NCBI RefSeq assembly: GCF_014648895.1
Contig: NZ_BMRZ01000003.1
Location: forward strand, 1,054,001 to 1,118,000
Direction of reading: 5' to 3'
DNA from: Streptomyces tanashiensis
GTDB lineage: Bacteria > Actinomycetota > Actinomycetes > Streptomycetales > Streptomycetaceae
DNA: 64,000 nucleotides
Within the stretch, counting starts at the first letter, position 1. The number at the start of each line of letters is the position of its first letter. The notes under the pieces were generated by a model. That model made no database searches and had not been told where the DNA came from. It worked only from the letters and a program-made list of their open reading frames with translations. A program made the translations under genes and the position numbers. This document shows, piece after piece, positions 18,079 to 26,563 of the stretch.

Positions 18079-18834
18079 TCAGAACCCGGAGCGGGCCCCG
18101 CCGTCCACCGGCAGCATCAGACCCGTCAGGTACGAGGCGGCCGGCGAGAGCAGGAAGGCCGCCGTGCGCCCGAACTCCTCCGGAGTGCCGTAGCGGCGCA
18201 GCGGGATCGTGAGCTCGTTCGCCGCGCGGGCCGCGTCGGCGTCCCCGGAGAGCGCGTCCAGCGAGCGGACCCGGTCCGTGTCGATCCGGCTCGGCAGCAG
18301 GCCGACGACCCGGATGCCGCGCGGGCCCAGGTCGTTGGCGAGGGACTTGGCGAAGCCGGCAAGCCCCGGGCGCAGCCCGTTGGAGATGGTCAGGCCCGGG
18401 ATCGGCTCGTGGACCGAACCGGACAGGACGAAGCCGATGACCCCGCCCTCGGTGAGGGTCTCGGCGGCCGCACGGGCCAGCCGTACCGCTCCCAGGAAGA
18501 CCGTGTCGAAGGCGGCCGCCCACTCCTCGTCGGTGTTGTCCGCCGCGAAGCCGGGCGCCGGGCCGCCGACGCTGATCAGGATGCCGTCGAAGCCGCCGAA
18601 GCGGGCCCGCGCCTCGGCGATCAGCCGGGCCGGGGTCCCCGGGTCGGTGTTGTCGGCGGCGATCCCGGCCGCGCCCTCGCCCAGCTCGGCCACCGCGTCG
18701 GCGACCGTCTTCTCCTCGCGCCCGGTGATCAGCACCTTCGCGCCCTCCGCGAGCAGCGCCTCGGCGGAGGCCCGGCCGAGCCCCCGCGTCGCACCGGTCA
18801 CCACGTACACACGGTCCTTCAGTCCCAGATCCAT
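18079..18834 (-). CDS. Atypical short-chain dehydrogenase/reductase without the YxxxK motif
   Basis: A 251-residue SDR. The NAD(P)-binding motif TGATRGLG is near residue 14, and ISVGGPAPG stands where NNAG is usual. The catalytic region has Ser in VLSGSVHEPIPGL, but the usual Tyr-x-x-x-Lys is replaced by SNGLR in LTISNGLRPGLAGFAKSL. A subgroup of SDRs with an SNxxR pattern at this place exists; their activity is poorly defined. The start ATG at 18834 is four bases after the GH15 stop, so the two are co-transcribed. It could be a reductase using another proton donor, or a non-catalytic NAD-binding protein. Confidence 0.85.
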   Translation of the reverse strand: MDLGLKDRVYVVTGATRGLGRASAEALLAEGAKVLITGREEKTVADAVAELGEGAAGIAADNTDPGTPARLIAEARARFGGFDGILISVGGPAPGFAADNTDEEWAAAFDTVFLGAVRLARAAAETLTEGGVIGFVLSGSVHEPIPGLTISNGLRPGLAGFAKSLANDLGPRGIRVVGLLPSRIDTDRVRSLDALSGDADAARAANELTIPLRRYGTPEEFGRTAAFLLSPAASYLTGLMLPVDGGARSGF

Positions 18835-18838
18835 GGGC

Positions 18839-20623
18839 CTATCCTGCCGTCTCCTCGGCGGCGAGCGCGATGGCGGTCCCCACAAGCCCGATGTGGCTGA
18901 ACGCCTGCGGGAAGTTCCCCAGCTGACGCCCCGACACCGGGTCGTACTCCTCGGCGAGGAGCCCCACGTCGTTGGTGAGCGCGACGAGCCGCTCGAAGAG
19001 CGCGCGCGCCTCCTCCGTGCGCCCGGTCAGACGCAGCGCGTCCGCCAGCCAGAACGAGCAGACCAGGAAGGTGCCCTCCTGGCCCGGCAGCCCGTCCACG
19101 GCCGTCGAGCCGGGGCTGTACCGGCGCAGGAACCCGCCGTGCATGAGCTCGTCCCGTACGGCGTCCACGGTCCCCACCACGCGGGGGTCGTCCGGCGGCA
19201 GGAAGCCGACCTGCGGGATGAGGAGGGTGGCGGCGTCCAGCTCGGGCGAGCCGTACGCCTGGGTGAAGGTGTTCCGCACGGGGTCGTACGCCCGCGCGCA
19301 CACCTGGGCGTGGATCTCGTCCCGCATCGCCCGCCACCGCGCCGCGTCCCCCGGCAGCGAGGGATCGGCCTCCAGGGTGCGGACCGCGCGGTCGGCGGCG
19401 ACCCAGGCCATCACCTTCGAGTGGGTGAAGTGGCGGCGCGGCCCGCGGACCTCCCACAGGCCCTCGTCGGGCTCCCGCCAGGTGGACTCCAGGAAGCCGA
19501 GCAGGCTCAGCTGGAGGTTCCAGGCGTGCCGCTCCGCCGGGATCCCGGCCTCGTGCGCGCGGTGGAGGGAGTCCATGACCTCGCCGTACACGTCGAGCTG
19601 GAACTGGTCCACCGCCGCGTTCCCGGTCCGTACCGGCGCCGAGCCGGCGTAGCCGCGCAGCCAGGGCAGGCTCGTCTCCGGCAGCCGGCGCTCCCCGGCC
19701 GGTCCGTACATGATCTGCAGGTCGGCGGGGTCGCCCGCGACGGAGCGCAGCAGCCAGTCGCGCCAGGCGGCCGCCTCCTCGTCGTACCCGGCGGCGAGCA
19801 GCGCGCCGAGGGTGAGGGAGGAGTCGCGCAGCCAGCAGGCCCGGTAGTCCCAGTTGCGCACGCCGCCGAGCTCCTCCGGCAGGGAGGTGGTGGGGGCGGC
19901 CATGATCCCGCCCGTGGGGGCGTACGTGAGGGCCTTGAGGGTGATCAGGGAGCGCAGCACCGCGGCCCGGTAGGGGCCCTCGTAGGTGCAGCGGGCCGAC
20001 CACTCCCGCCAGTCCGCGAGGCACTGCTCCAGGGCGTCGAAGGGGTCGACGAGCTCCGGGCGCGGCTCGTGCGAGGGGTGCCAGGTCAGGACGAAGGCCA
20101 CCTTCTCGCCGGCGGCGACGGTGAAGGCGGACTGGGTGGAGAACTGCTGGCCCCAGGTCTTCACGTGCGGCTCGCTGCGCAGCCAGACCGAGTCCGGCCC
20201 GGCGATCGCGACCCGGTGGCCGTCGGCCCGGCGCACCCAGGGCACGATCGAGCCGTAGTCGAAGCGGAGCCGCAGCACGGAGGTCATCTCGACACTGCCG
20301 CTGATCCCCTCCACGATCCGCATCAGGTCCGGGGACCTGTCCCGCTGCGGCATGAAGTCGACGACCTTGACCGTGCCCGTACGGGTCTCCCAGGAGGTCT
20401 CCAGGACGAGGGAGTCCTCGGCGTAGCGGCGGCTGGTGCAGCTGGTGGCGCCCTTGGGCGCGATCGTCCAGTGGCCGTTGTTCTCGTCGCCGAGGATGGC
20501 GGCGAAGCAGGCGGCGGAATCGAAGCGGGGCAGACACAGCCAGTCGACCGACCCGTCGCGGCCGATGAGCGCGGCGGTCTGGAGATCGCCGATGAGGGCG
20601 TAGTCGTCGATACGTTGCGTCAC
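18839..20623 (-). CDS. Glycoside hydrolase family 15 protein (glucoamylase/trehalase type)
   Basis: A 594-residue cytoplasmic protein with the GH15 plan. The N-terminal beta domain begins IDDYALIGDLQTAALIGRDG and DWLCLPRFDS, followed by an (alpha/alpha)6 barrel containing NWDYRACWLRDSSLTLGALL, the general-acid region EGLWEVRGPRRHFTHSKVMAW, and the general-base region AEEYDPVSGRQLGNFPQAFSH. Actinobacterial members of this form include trehalases as well as alpha-glucan hydrolases; sequence alone does not decide. It starts with GTG 34 bases after the SURF1 gene and is followed by the SDR gene. Confidence 0.92.
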   Translation of the reverse strand: MTQRIDDYALIGDLQTAALIGRDGSVDWLCLPRFDSAACFAAILGDENNGHWTIAPKGATSCTSRRYAEDSLVLETSWETRTGTVKVVDFMPQRDRSPDLMRIVEGISGSVEMTSVLRLRFDYGSIVPWVRRADGHRVAIAGPDSVWLRSEPHVKTWGQQFSTQSAFTVAAGEKVAFVLTWHPSHEPRPELVDPFDALEQCLADWREWSARCTYEGPYRAAVLRSLITLKALTYAPTGGIMAAPTTSLPEELGGVRNWDYRACWLRDSSLTLGALLAAGYDEEAAAWRDWLLRSVAGDPADLQIMYGPAGERRLPETSLPWLRGYAGSAPVRTGNAAVDQFQLDVYGEVMDSLHRAHEAGIPAERHAWNLQLSLLGFLESTWREPDEGLWEVRGPRRHFTHSKVMAWVAADRAVRTLEADPSLPGDAARWRAMRDEIHAQVCARAYDPVRNTFTQAYGSPELDAATLLIPQVGFLPPDDPRVVGTVDAVRDELMHGGFLRRYSPGSTAVDGLPGQEGTFLVCSFWLADALRLTGRTEEARALFERLVALTNDVGLLAEEYDPVSGRQLGNFPQAFSHIGLVGTAIALAAEETAG

Positions 20624-20657
20624 GCTTTGGGCTGTTCCCGGAAGCGACGACGGTCAA

Positions 20658-21473
20658 TCAGCGGGACGGGGTGGCCTGGGCCTCGGCCGTGTCGCTCTCC
20701 GGGGATGCGGGGACGTCGGAGGCGGTCCCGGCCTCCCGGTCGTGCTTCTCCCGGCGCACCAGGATCACCCAGCCGACGGGTACCCCGGCGGCGAAGAGCC
20801 ACCACTGCACCGCGTACGCCATATGGGCGCCGATCGAGTCGTGGTCCGGCTCGGGGATCATCTCGGGGGTGCCGCCGGCCGCTTCGGGCGCGGTCTGCTC
20901 CAGGTAGCCGCCGAGCACCTCGCGGCCGATGAGCTCGGCCTGCTGCCGGCTGCTGATGAGCATGACCTGGCGGTCCGGCAGGCCCTTCAGGTCCTTGATG
21001 CCGCTGGCGCCCGTCGTCTCGTCCGCCTTGAGCCGGCCGGTGACGGTCACCTCGCCCTTGGGGGCCGGAGGCACCGGCGGGTAGGAGTGCTGGTCGGCGG
21101 CGGCCGGGATCCAGCCGCGGTTGACCAGGACCACCCGCCCGTCGCGCAGCACCAGCGGCGTCAGGACGTGCATGCCGACCCGGTCGTCGGAGGAGGTGCG
21201 GCGGCGGACGACCACCTCGTGGGCGGTGTCGAAGGTGCCGGTGGCGGTGACCGGGCGCCAGTAGTCGGCGCGCGGGACGGTGTGGCCGGGGGAGGTGAGT
21301 TCCTCGACCGGGAGCGGCTTCGCCCCGAGGTTGTCCGCGATCAGGGCGTTCTGGGCGACCCGGCGTTCGTGCCGGTGGAACTGCCAGAAGCCCAGCTCGA
21401 TCATCGTCGGGACGAGGACGAGGGCGATGAGGGTGAGGATCACCCACTGCCGGGACAACAGGAAGCGGTACAC
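20658..21473 (-). CDS. SURF1 family cytochrome oxidase assembly protein
   Basis: A 271-residue protein with one helix near each end (about residues 8-28 and 212-232). The family signature parts are GFWQFHRHERR, RTSSDDRVGMHVLTPLVLRDGRVVLVNRGWIP and a C-terminal HMAYAVQWWLFA. SURF1 helps heme insertion or maturation of the aa3-type oxidase in the membrane. A charged tail of about 35 residues follows. The GTG at 21473 begins right at the N-terminal helix; its ribosome binding site is weak, and the frame is open upstream, so the start carries some doubt. Confidence 0.9.
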   Translation of the reverse strand: MYRFLLSRQWVILTLIALVLVPTMIELGFWQFHRHERRVAQNALIADNLGAKPLPVEELTSPGHTVPRADYWRPVTATGTFDTAHEVVVRRRTSSDDRVGMHVLTPLVLRDGRVVLVNRGWIPAAADQHSYPPVPPAPKGEVTVTGRLKADETTGASGIKDLKGLPDRQVMLISSRQQAELIGREVLGGYLEQTAPEAAGGTPEMIPEPDHDSIGAHMAYAVQWWLFAAGVPVGWVILVRREKHDREAGTASDVPASPESDTAEAQATPSR

Positions 21474-21546
21474 GCCGTCGACGGTACATTGCGGCGAAAG
21501 GCCCCCTTGCGGCGGGTGCCGCAGGGGGGCCTGGAGCGGTTCGGGG

Positions 21547-21780
21547 TCACACCCTGTCGACGATGCCCACCTTTCCCTCCGCGCGGGCGCAGTGGCCGCC
21601 GCAGTACCAGCTGCCCTCGACCTCGACGCCCTGTCCGATGATCTGGACCCGGCAGTGCTCGCAGATGGGCGCCATGCGGTGGATGGCGCAGGCGAAGCAG
21701 TCGAAGACGTGCACCGCGCCCTGCGCGTGCACCTCGAAGGACATGCCGTAATCGTTTCCGCAGACCTCACAACGTGCCAT
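21547..21780 (-). CDS. Small cysteine-rich zinc-binding protein
   Basis: A 77-residue protein with a zinc-ribbon or metallothionein-like spacing of ligands: CEVCGND near the start, FDCFACAIH, ICEHC and WYCGGHC. Eight cysteines and several histidines suggest two metal sites. Such proteins are common in Streptomyces without a known role. It lies between the exonuclease and SURF1 genes on the same strand. Cytoplasmic; no signal peptide. Confidence 0.85.
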   Translation of the reverse strand: MARCEVCGNDYGMSFEVHAQGAVHVFDCFACAIHRMAPICEHCRVQIIGQGVEVEGSWYCGGHCARAEGKVGIVDRV

Positions 21781-21843
21781 GCGCCACAGGGTGGAGCGCC
21801 CGGCGGGCGCGCGCAGCTCGGCACGCCCGCAGGGCCGGGGGCG

Positions 21844-22818
21844 TCACCCGTCTGCCGGGGTCACGTCCCGCAGCAGCTGGGTGTAGGCGGCCTCGTCGAC
21901 GACCGGGGTGCCGAAGGATCTGGCCTTGAGGGTCTTGGAGGTGGCGGAGTCCGGGTCGTTGGTGACGAGGAGGCTCGTCAGCCGGGAGACGCTGCCGGCG
22001 ACGTGGAGACCGGCCTCGACGGTGCGGTCCTCCAGGAGCTCGCGATCGACGGAGGTGTCGCCGGAGAAGGCCACCCGCATGCCCTGCTTGAGTGGTTTGT
22101 CCGACTCGTAGCGCCCGGGGTTGGGGTACGGGCACGGCGGGCGCTTCCGCGAGGGGCGCCAGCTGCCCGCCCGGTAGGAGGACTGCCGGCCGATCGTCGG
22201 CTGCGTGGGCGCCGAGGCCCACTCGGTCAGCGGCCGGCACTCCAGGAGCGGCAGCCGTACGTTCCGCTCGGCCGCCGCGTGCAGGCTCGGCCGGAACGCC
22301 TCGGCGAGCACCCGCGCGTCGTCGAGCGCGTTGTGCGCGCGCTGCTGCACGACACCGAAGTGCGCGGCGAGCGACTCCAGCTTGTGGTTGGGCAGCGGCA
22401 GCGACAGCTCCTTGGCGAGCGCGATCGTGCAGAGCCGCTGGCGCACGGGCGCGGCGGACTCCGCGCGCGCGTACTCCCGGGCGATCATCTGCCAGTCGAA
22501 CATCGCGTTGTGCGCGACGAGCACCCGGCCGTCGAGCCGCGCCGCGAACTCCGCCGCGATCTCCGGGAAGAGCGGCGCGCCCTCCAGGACGTCGCTGGTC
22601 AGCCCGTGGATCCAGACCGGACCCGGGTCCCGCTCGGGGTTGACGAGCGTGTACCAGTGGTCCTCGACGTTCCCCTGGGCGTCCAGCCGGTAGACGGCAG
22701 CCGACACTATCCGGTCGTCCCGTGCGAGTCCGGTGGTCTCCACGTCGACGACCGCGTACCCCTGCGGGTAGGCGGCCGGCCACATCGCTGCTGTCGTACG
22801 GTCGTCAAGCACGGTCAC
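21844..22818 (-). CDS. DEDDh 3'-5' exonuclease with C-terminal BRCT domain
   Basis: A 324-residue protein. The exonuclease domain (about 20-180) has D25-x-E27 in VVDVETTGL, Asp108 in VAHNAMFDWQM, and His162/Asp167 in RAHNALDDARV, the four acidic ligands plus the DEDDh histidine. A Pro-rich linker leads to a BRCT domain (about 245-320) with VAFSGDTSVDRELLEDRTVEAG. This resembles DnaQ-like proteins outside the main replicase, probably acting in repair. The GTG start overlaps the TetR gene stop (GTGA at 22815-22818), so the two are translationally coupled. Confidence 0.9.
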   Translation of the reverse strand: MTVLDDRTTAAMWPAAYPQGYAVVDVETTGLARDDRIVSAAVYRLDAQGNVEDHWYTLVNPERDPGPVWIHGLTSDVLEGAPLFPEIAAEFAARLDGRVLVAHNAMFDWQMIAREYARAESAAPVRQRLCTIALAKELSLPLPNHKLESLAAHFGVVQQRAHNALDDARVLAEAFRPSLHAAAERNVRLPLLECRPLTEWASAPTQPTIGRQSSYRAGSWRPSRKRPPCPYPNPGRYESDKPLKQGMRVAFSGDTSVDRELLEDRTVEAGLHVAGSVSRLTSLLVTNDPDSATSKTLKARSFGTPVVDEAAYTQLLRDVTPADG

Positions 22819-23483
22819 TGAGAATACGGCCCGCGACCGACACTCCCGTCCCCGGTGCCCCCGGAGGCGTCGGCGAGCAGGCCGTCCACCAGGGCCCGTA
22901 CGGAGTCGGCGAAGAGCCGCTCGGTGTCGATCGGCGCGGACAGGGCCCGCGCGAGGGGCCCGTCGGCCTCGGCGTCCTCCCCGCGCCACAGCTCCTCCTC
23001 GGCGGGGGACTGGGCGGGGGCCCGCTCGCGGTTGCGCTCCACCAGGACGTAGCCGACGACCTGGAACTGCACGGCCCGGACGGCCCGGGCCGCGCGCGCC
23101 CCGCGGAGCCCCGCCGCGTGCGCCTCGTGGACCAGGGCGCGCTGGGCCGGCAGGAACATGCGCTCCGTCAGCCCCCGTTCGTGGACCATCGCCACCAGGT
23201 GCGGGCGCTCGCGCAGCGCGTGGCGCAGCGCGCGGGCCACCGAGACGATCCGCTCGGCCGGGGTCGCGCCCCGGGGGCGGATCGTGCCGAGGTCGGCGAC
23301 CGTGCGGGCGACGAGGGCGTCGAGGAGCGACTCGCGGTTGCCGACGTGCCAGTAGATCGAGGTGACCGCGGTCCCCAGCTCGGCGGCGAGCCGGCGCATC
23401 GTGAGCGCGTCCGGGCCGTGCTCCCTCACCAGGGCGGCCGCGGTGTCCAGGACCTCGTCGCGGGTCAGCGCGGAGCGTGCCAT
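22815..23483 (-). CDS. TetR family transcriptional regulator
   Basis: A 222-residue TetR-family repressor. The N-terminal helix-turn-helix is clear: ALTRDEVLDTAAALVREHG, ALTMRRLAAELG and AVTSIYWHVGNRESLLDAL. The C-terminal ligand domain is Ala/Arg-rich, with VQFQVVGYVLVERNRE, and resembles the TetR_C group of tetracycline-repressor-like proteins. It is divergent from the decarboxylase-like operon, with a perfect palindrome between them, so it probably controls that operon and itself. The ATG at 23483 has GGGGGAA upstream. It also leads the minus-strand run through the exonuclease gene. Confidence 0.92.
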   Translation of the reverse strand: MARSALTRDEVLDTAAALVREHGPDALTMRRLAAELGTAVTSIYWHVGNRESLLDALVARTVADLGTIRPRGATPAERIVSVARALRHALRERPHLVAMVHERGLTERMFLPAQRALVHEAHAAGLRGARAARAVRAVQFQVVGYVLVERNRERAPAQSPAEEELWRGEDAEADGPLARALSAPIDTERLFADSVRALVDGLLADASGGTGDGSVGRGPYSQ

Positions 23484-23536
23484 CGGTTCCCCCAACTCCT
23501 CTGCGTGCACACCTCTTTACCCTTCGGCGGCCGCGG

Positions 23537-23551
23537 TGTAACTGTGTTACA
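23537..23551. promoter_or_regulatory. Palindromic operator between tetR and the decarboxylase-like operon
   Basis: TGTAAC (23537-23542), TGT, GTTACA (23546-23551) form a perfect inverted repeat with a three-base centre. It lies in the 96-base divergent intergenic region, 28 bases before the ATG at 23580 and 53 bases before the tetR start. Size and place fit a TetR-type operator. Confidence 0.75.
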
Positions 23552-23579
23552 GGCCGACGATCCCGAAGGGTGGTACGTC

Positions 23580-24377
23580 ATGGCACGAGTACGGTACGGG
23601 GCGCGCAGCGACGCGGAGGCGGCGGCGGCCCGCGAGCGGTCCGCCAAGCTCCCCGACATCTGGTCCACCGGTGTGGTCGCCGTCTGGGAGACCGACCCGG
23701 ACGTCGTGGCGGCGGTCCTGCCGCCCCCGCTGAAACCCACCGCGCGCCCCCTCGTGCGCGCCAACATCAGCAAGGTCGACCTGCCCGGCTATCCGCTCGG
23801 CGCCGGCTCGGTGGCGGTGGCCGCCGCCCACGGCGACCGGGAGGGCTGGTACCCGCTGGTCATGCCGATGACCCACGAGCGGGCCCTGATCGGCGGGCGC
23901 GAGGTCTTCGGCGAGCCGAAGAAGCTGGGCGAGGTCACGGTCGAGCGCGAGGGGCTCGTCGTGCGCGCCGCCCTCGCCCGGCACGGCATCGCCTTCGTGG
24001 AGGTGCGCGGCGCGGTCTCCGGACCGCTGCCGCTGCCGGAGCCCGTCGAGAAGACCGACTTCTACTTCAAGTTCCTCCCCGGCGTCGAGGGCACCGGCTT
24101 CGACGCCGACCCCGTCCTGGTCCACTGCGTCCGCAACGAGAAGGTGCGGAGGCTGGAGCGGATCACCGGCGACGTCGTCCTGCGCGAGTCCATGTACGAC
24201 CCGGTCGCCGACCTCCCCGTGCGCCGCCTCGTCGAGATCACGATCGGCGAGAAGACCACCGACCAGAAGGGCACCGTCGCCGAACGCGTCTCCGCCCGGG
24301 ACCTGCTGCCCTTCGTCCACCAGCGGTACGACGACCCGCTCCAGATCCTCGACGGACCCCCGGAAGGAAGTGCCTGA
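23580..24377 (+). CDS. Acetoacetate decarboxylase family protein
   Basis: A 265-residue protein of the ADC superfamily. The Lys-Lys segment that in clostridial acetoacetate decarboxylase carries the Schiff-base lysine is visible in GREVFGEPKKLGEV (about residues 105-118). VLPPPLKPTARPLVRANI and the Phe/Tyr-rich FYFKFLPGVEG are also typical. Family members decarboxylate beta-keto acids or act as aldolase-dehydratases through a lysine imine. It is the first gene of a four-gene operon, and its TGA overlaps the ATG of the SDR gene. GAAGGGTGG precedes the ATG. Confidence 0.88.
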   Translation: MARVRYGARSDAEAAAARERSAKLPDIWSTGVVAVWETDPDVVAAVLPPPLKPTARPLVRANISKVDLPGYPLGAGSVAVAAAHGDREGWYPLVMPMTHERALIGGREVFGEPKKLGEVTVEREGLVVRAALARHGIAFVEVRGAVSGPLPLPEPVEKTDFYFKFLPGVEGTGFDADPVLVHCVRNEKVRRLERITGDVVLRESMYDPVADLPVRRLVEITIGEKTTDQKGTVAERVSARDLLPFVHQRYDDPLQILDGPPEGSA

Positions 24378-25261
24378 TGGAGCTGCGTGAGGGGCAGGTC
24401 GCCGTCGTCACGGGCGCGGCGAGCGGCATCGGGCTCGCGATGGCCCGCCGCTTCGCCGCCGAGGGGCTCGCCGTCGTCCTCGGGGACGTCGAGCGGGCCG
24501 CGCTGGAGGAGGCCGCCGACGAGCTGACGGCGAGCGGGGCGCGGGTCCTCGCCCGGACGGTCGACGTCTCCGACCCCGACGACGTGCGGGCCTTCGCGGA
24601 GGCCGCGTACGACGCCTTCGGCGCCGTCCACGTCCTCTGCAACAACGCGGGCGTCGGCTCCGGCGCCGAGGGCCGCATGTGGGAGCACGAGCCGAACGAC
24701 TGGAAGTGGGCCTTCTCCGTCAACGTCTGGGGTGTCTTCCACGGCATCCAGGCCTTCGTCCCGCGCATGCTCGCGGGCGGCGAACCCGGCCACGTCGTGA
24801 ACACCTCCTCCGGCGACGGCGGCATCGCCCCGCTGCCCACCGCCTCCGTGTACGCGGTCACCAAGGCGGCCGTCGTCACCATGACCGAGTCCCTGTACGC
24901 GCACCTGAGGGCGGAGCACGCGCGCGTGGGCGCCTCCGTCCTCTTCCCGGGCCCCCACATGCTCCGCACCGGTCTGTGGGAGTCGCACCGCAACCGCCCC
25001 GAGCGTTACGCCAAGCAGAAGCCGCGCAGGACCCCGTACCGCAGCCTCGACCAGTGGGAGTCGGCGATGAAGGAGGCCGGGCACGAGGTCGCCTTCACAC
25101 CGGTCGAGGACGTCGCCGAGCACGTCGTCGAGGGCATCCGCGCCGACCGTTTCTGGATGCTGCCGGAGAGCGAGCACAGCGACCGCCAGATCAGGGCGCG
25201 CTCGCGGTCCATGCTCGACCGCGCCAACCCGTCGTACCTGGAGAGCTTCATCCTCGACTGA
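24377..25261 (+). CDS. Short-chain dehydrogenase/reductase
   Basis: A 294-residue classical SDR with TGAASGIG (about 14-21), NNAG in LCNNAGVGSGAEG, the catalytic Ser in NTSSGDGG and Tyr-x-x-x-Lys in SVYAVTKAA. It has a longer C-terminal substrate loop than FabG-type enzymes (LWESHRNRPERYAKQKPRRTPYRSL split across residues 205-235) and a tail containing RARSRSMLDR. The long loop suggests a bulky substrate. It is coupled to the ADC-family gene by TGATG and followed 21 bases later by the first amidohydrolase. Confidence 0.9.
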   Translation: MELREGQVAVVTGAASGIGLAMARRFAAEGLAVVLGDVERAALEEAADELTASGARVLARTVDVSDPDDVRAFAEAAYDAFGAVHVLCNNAGVGSGAEGRMWEHEPNDWKWAFSVNVWGVFHGIQAFVPRMLAGGEPGHVVNTSSGDGGIAPLPTASVYAVTKAAVVTMTESLYAHLRAEHARVGASVLFPGPHMLRTGLWESHRNRPERYAKQKPRRTPYRSLDQWESAMKEAGHEVAFTPVEDVAEHVVEGIRADRFWMLPESEHSDRQIRARSRSMLDRANPSYLESFILD

Positions 25262-25282
25262 CCCGCCTGAGGGGGCTGCACG

Positions 25283-26563
25283 ATGAGCTACGAGGACCCG
25301 TATCTGATCATCTCGTCCGACTGCCACGCCGGGCTTCCCACCGAGGAGTACCGGCCCTATCTCGACCCCCGCTTCCACCGGGACTTCGACGACTTCCTGG
25401 CGGGGCGCGAGGCCCGCCGGGAGGCCATGACCCGGCTCGGGGTGCGCAACGAGGCCTTCGCGAACAAGTGGTTCAGCGACAACGAGGAAGGTCTGCGCGG
25501 CGGCTGGGACGCCGCCCGGCGCATCAAGGAGCTCGACGGCGACGGGGTGGCCGCCGAGGTCGTCTTCCCCGACGCGGACGCCGTCGACAGCCAGACCGCC
25601 GCGCCCTTCGGTGTCGGCCTCGGACTCTCCGGCGACCAGGACCCGGAGCTCGGCATGGCGGGCGCGAAGGCGCACAACCGCTGGCTCGCCGAGTTCGTCT
25701 CCGCGAACCCCGCACGGCACTGCGGGGTCGCCCTCCTCCCCGTCACCGCGGACGTCCGCGAGGTCGTCGCCGAGATCCACCGGGCCAAGGAGTCCGGGCT
25801 CGGCGCGCTCATGATCCCCTCCATGTGGGTGGACAAGGCCCCGTACCACGACCGGCGCTACGACCCGGTGTGGGCGGCGGCGGCCGAGACCGGCATGCCG
25901 GTCGTCACCCACTCCGGGGCGGCGCCGCGCGAGGAGTACGGCGACCACCTCGGCATCTACGTCTCCGAGGTCACCTGGTGGCCGGCCAGGCCGCTGTGGT
26001 TCCTGCTCTGGTCGGGCGTCTTCGAGCGCCACCCCAGCCTCCGGTTCGGGGTCGCCGAGTCCGGCTGCTGGTGGCTGCCGAACCTGCTCTGGTTCATGGA
26101 CCGGCTCTACCTGGGCGCGCACGGCGGCAAGAAGCTGTCCCCGTTCGCGGAGCTGAAGCGGCCGCCGAGCGAGTACCTGGACCGGCAGGTCTTCGTGTGC
26201 GCCACCAACACCAAGCGGCGCGAGCTCGCCCAGCGGTACGAGATCGGCGTCGACAACATCCTGTGGGGCTCGGACTTCCCGCACCCTGAGGGCACCTGGC
26301 CCGACACGCGCGCGTGGCTGCGGAAGACCTTCCACGACATTCCGGTCGAGGAGACCCGGCGGATGCTGGGCCTCGCCGCCGCCGAGGTCTTCGGATTCGA
26401 CGTCCCCACACTGGATCCGATCGCCCGCCGGATCGGCCCCACCCCCGCCGACCTCGGCCAGCCCGCCGACCAGACCGCCGTCGAAGCCTCCTGGGCCCGC
26501 TCGCGCGAGGTCGGCCGGCACTGGCTCACCGACCACGAGTTCCCGGTCATCGGAGCGAACTGA
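25283..26563 (+). CDS. Amidohydrolase-related TIM-barrel metal hydrolase (copy 1)
   Basis: A 426-residue Amidohydro_2-type protein. Metal-ligand segments are SSDCHAG near residue 11 (Asp-Cys-His in place of the usual His-x-His), a central His in VVTHSGAAP, and the C-terminal WGSDFPHPEG with the conserved Asp. Relatives include ACMSD-like decarboxylases and C-C hydrolases. It shares its layout with the next gene, and the two look like tandem paralogues. The stop overlaps the following ATG (TGATG). Its substrate is unknown, but co-expression with an ADC-family protein and an SDR points to a short catabolic route. Confidence 0.88.
   Translation: MSYEDPYLIISSDCHAGLPTEEYRPYLDPRFHRDFDDFLAGREARREAMTRLGVRNEAFANKWFSDNEEGLRGGWDAARRIKELDGDGVAAEVVFPDADAVDSQTAAPFGVGLGLSGDQDPELGMAGAKAHNRWLAEFVSANPARHCGVALLPVTADVREVVAEIHRAKESGLGALMIPSMWVDKAPYHDRRYDPVWAAAAETGMPVVTHSGAAPREEYGDHLGIYVSEVTWWPARPLWFLLWSGVFERHPSLRFGVAESGCWWLPNLLWFMDRLYLGAHGGKKLSPFAELKRPPSEYLDRQVFVCATNTKRRELAQRYEIGVDNILWGSDFPHPEGTWPDTRAWLRKTFHDIPVEETRRMLGLAAAEVFGFDVPTLDPIARRIGPTPADLGQPADQTAVEASWARSREVGRHWLTDHEFPVIGAN

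Noticed and set aside
23537-23551. KstR-type steroid regulator site
   Set aside because: The palindrome resembles TnnAAC...GTTnnA, but its centre has three bases where the KstR motif has two, so I kept it only as a general TetR-type operator.
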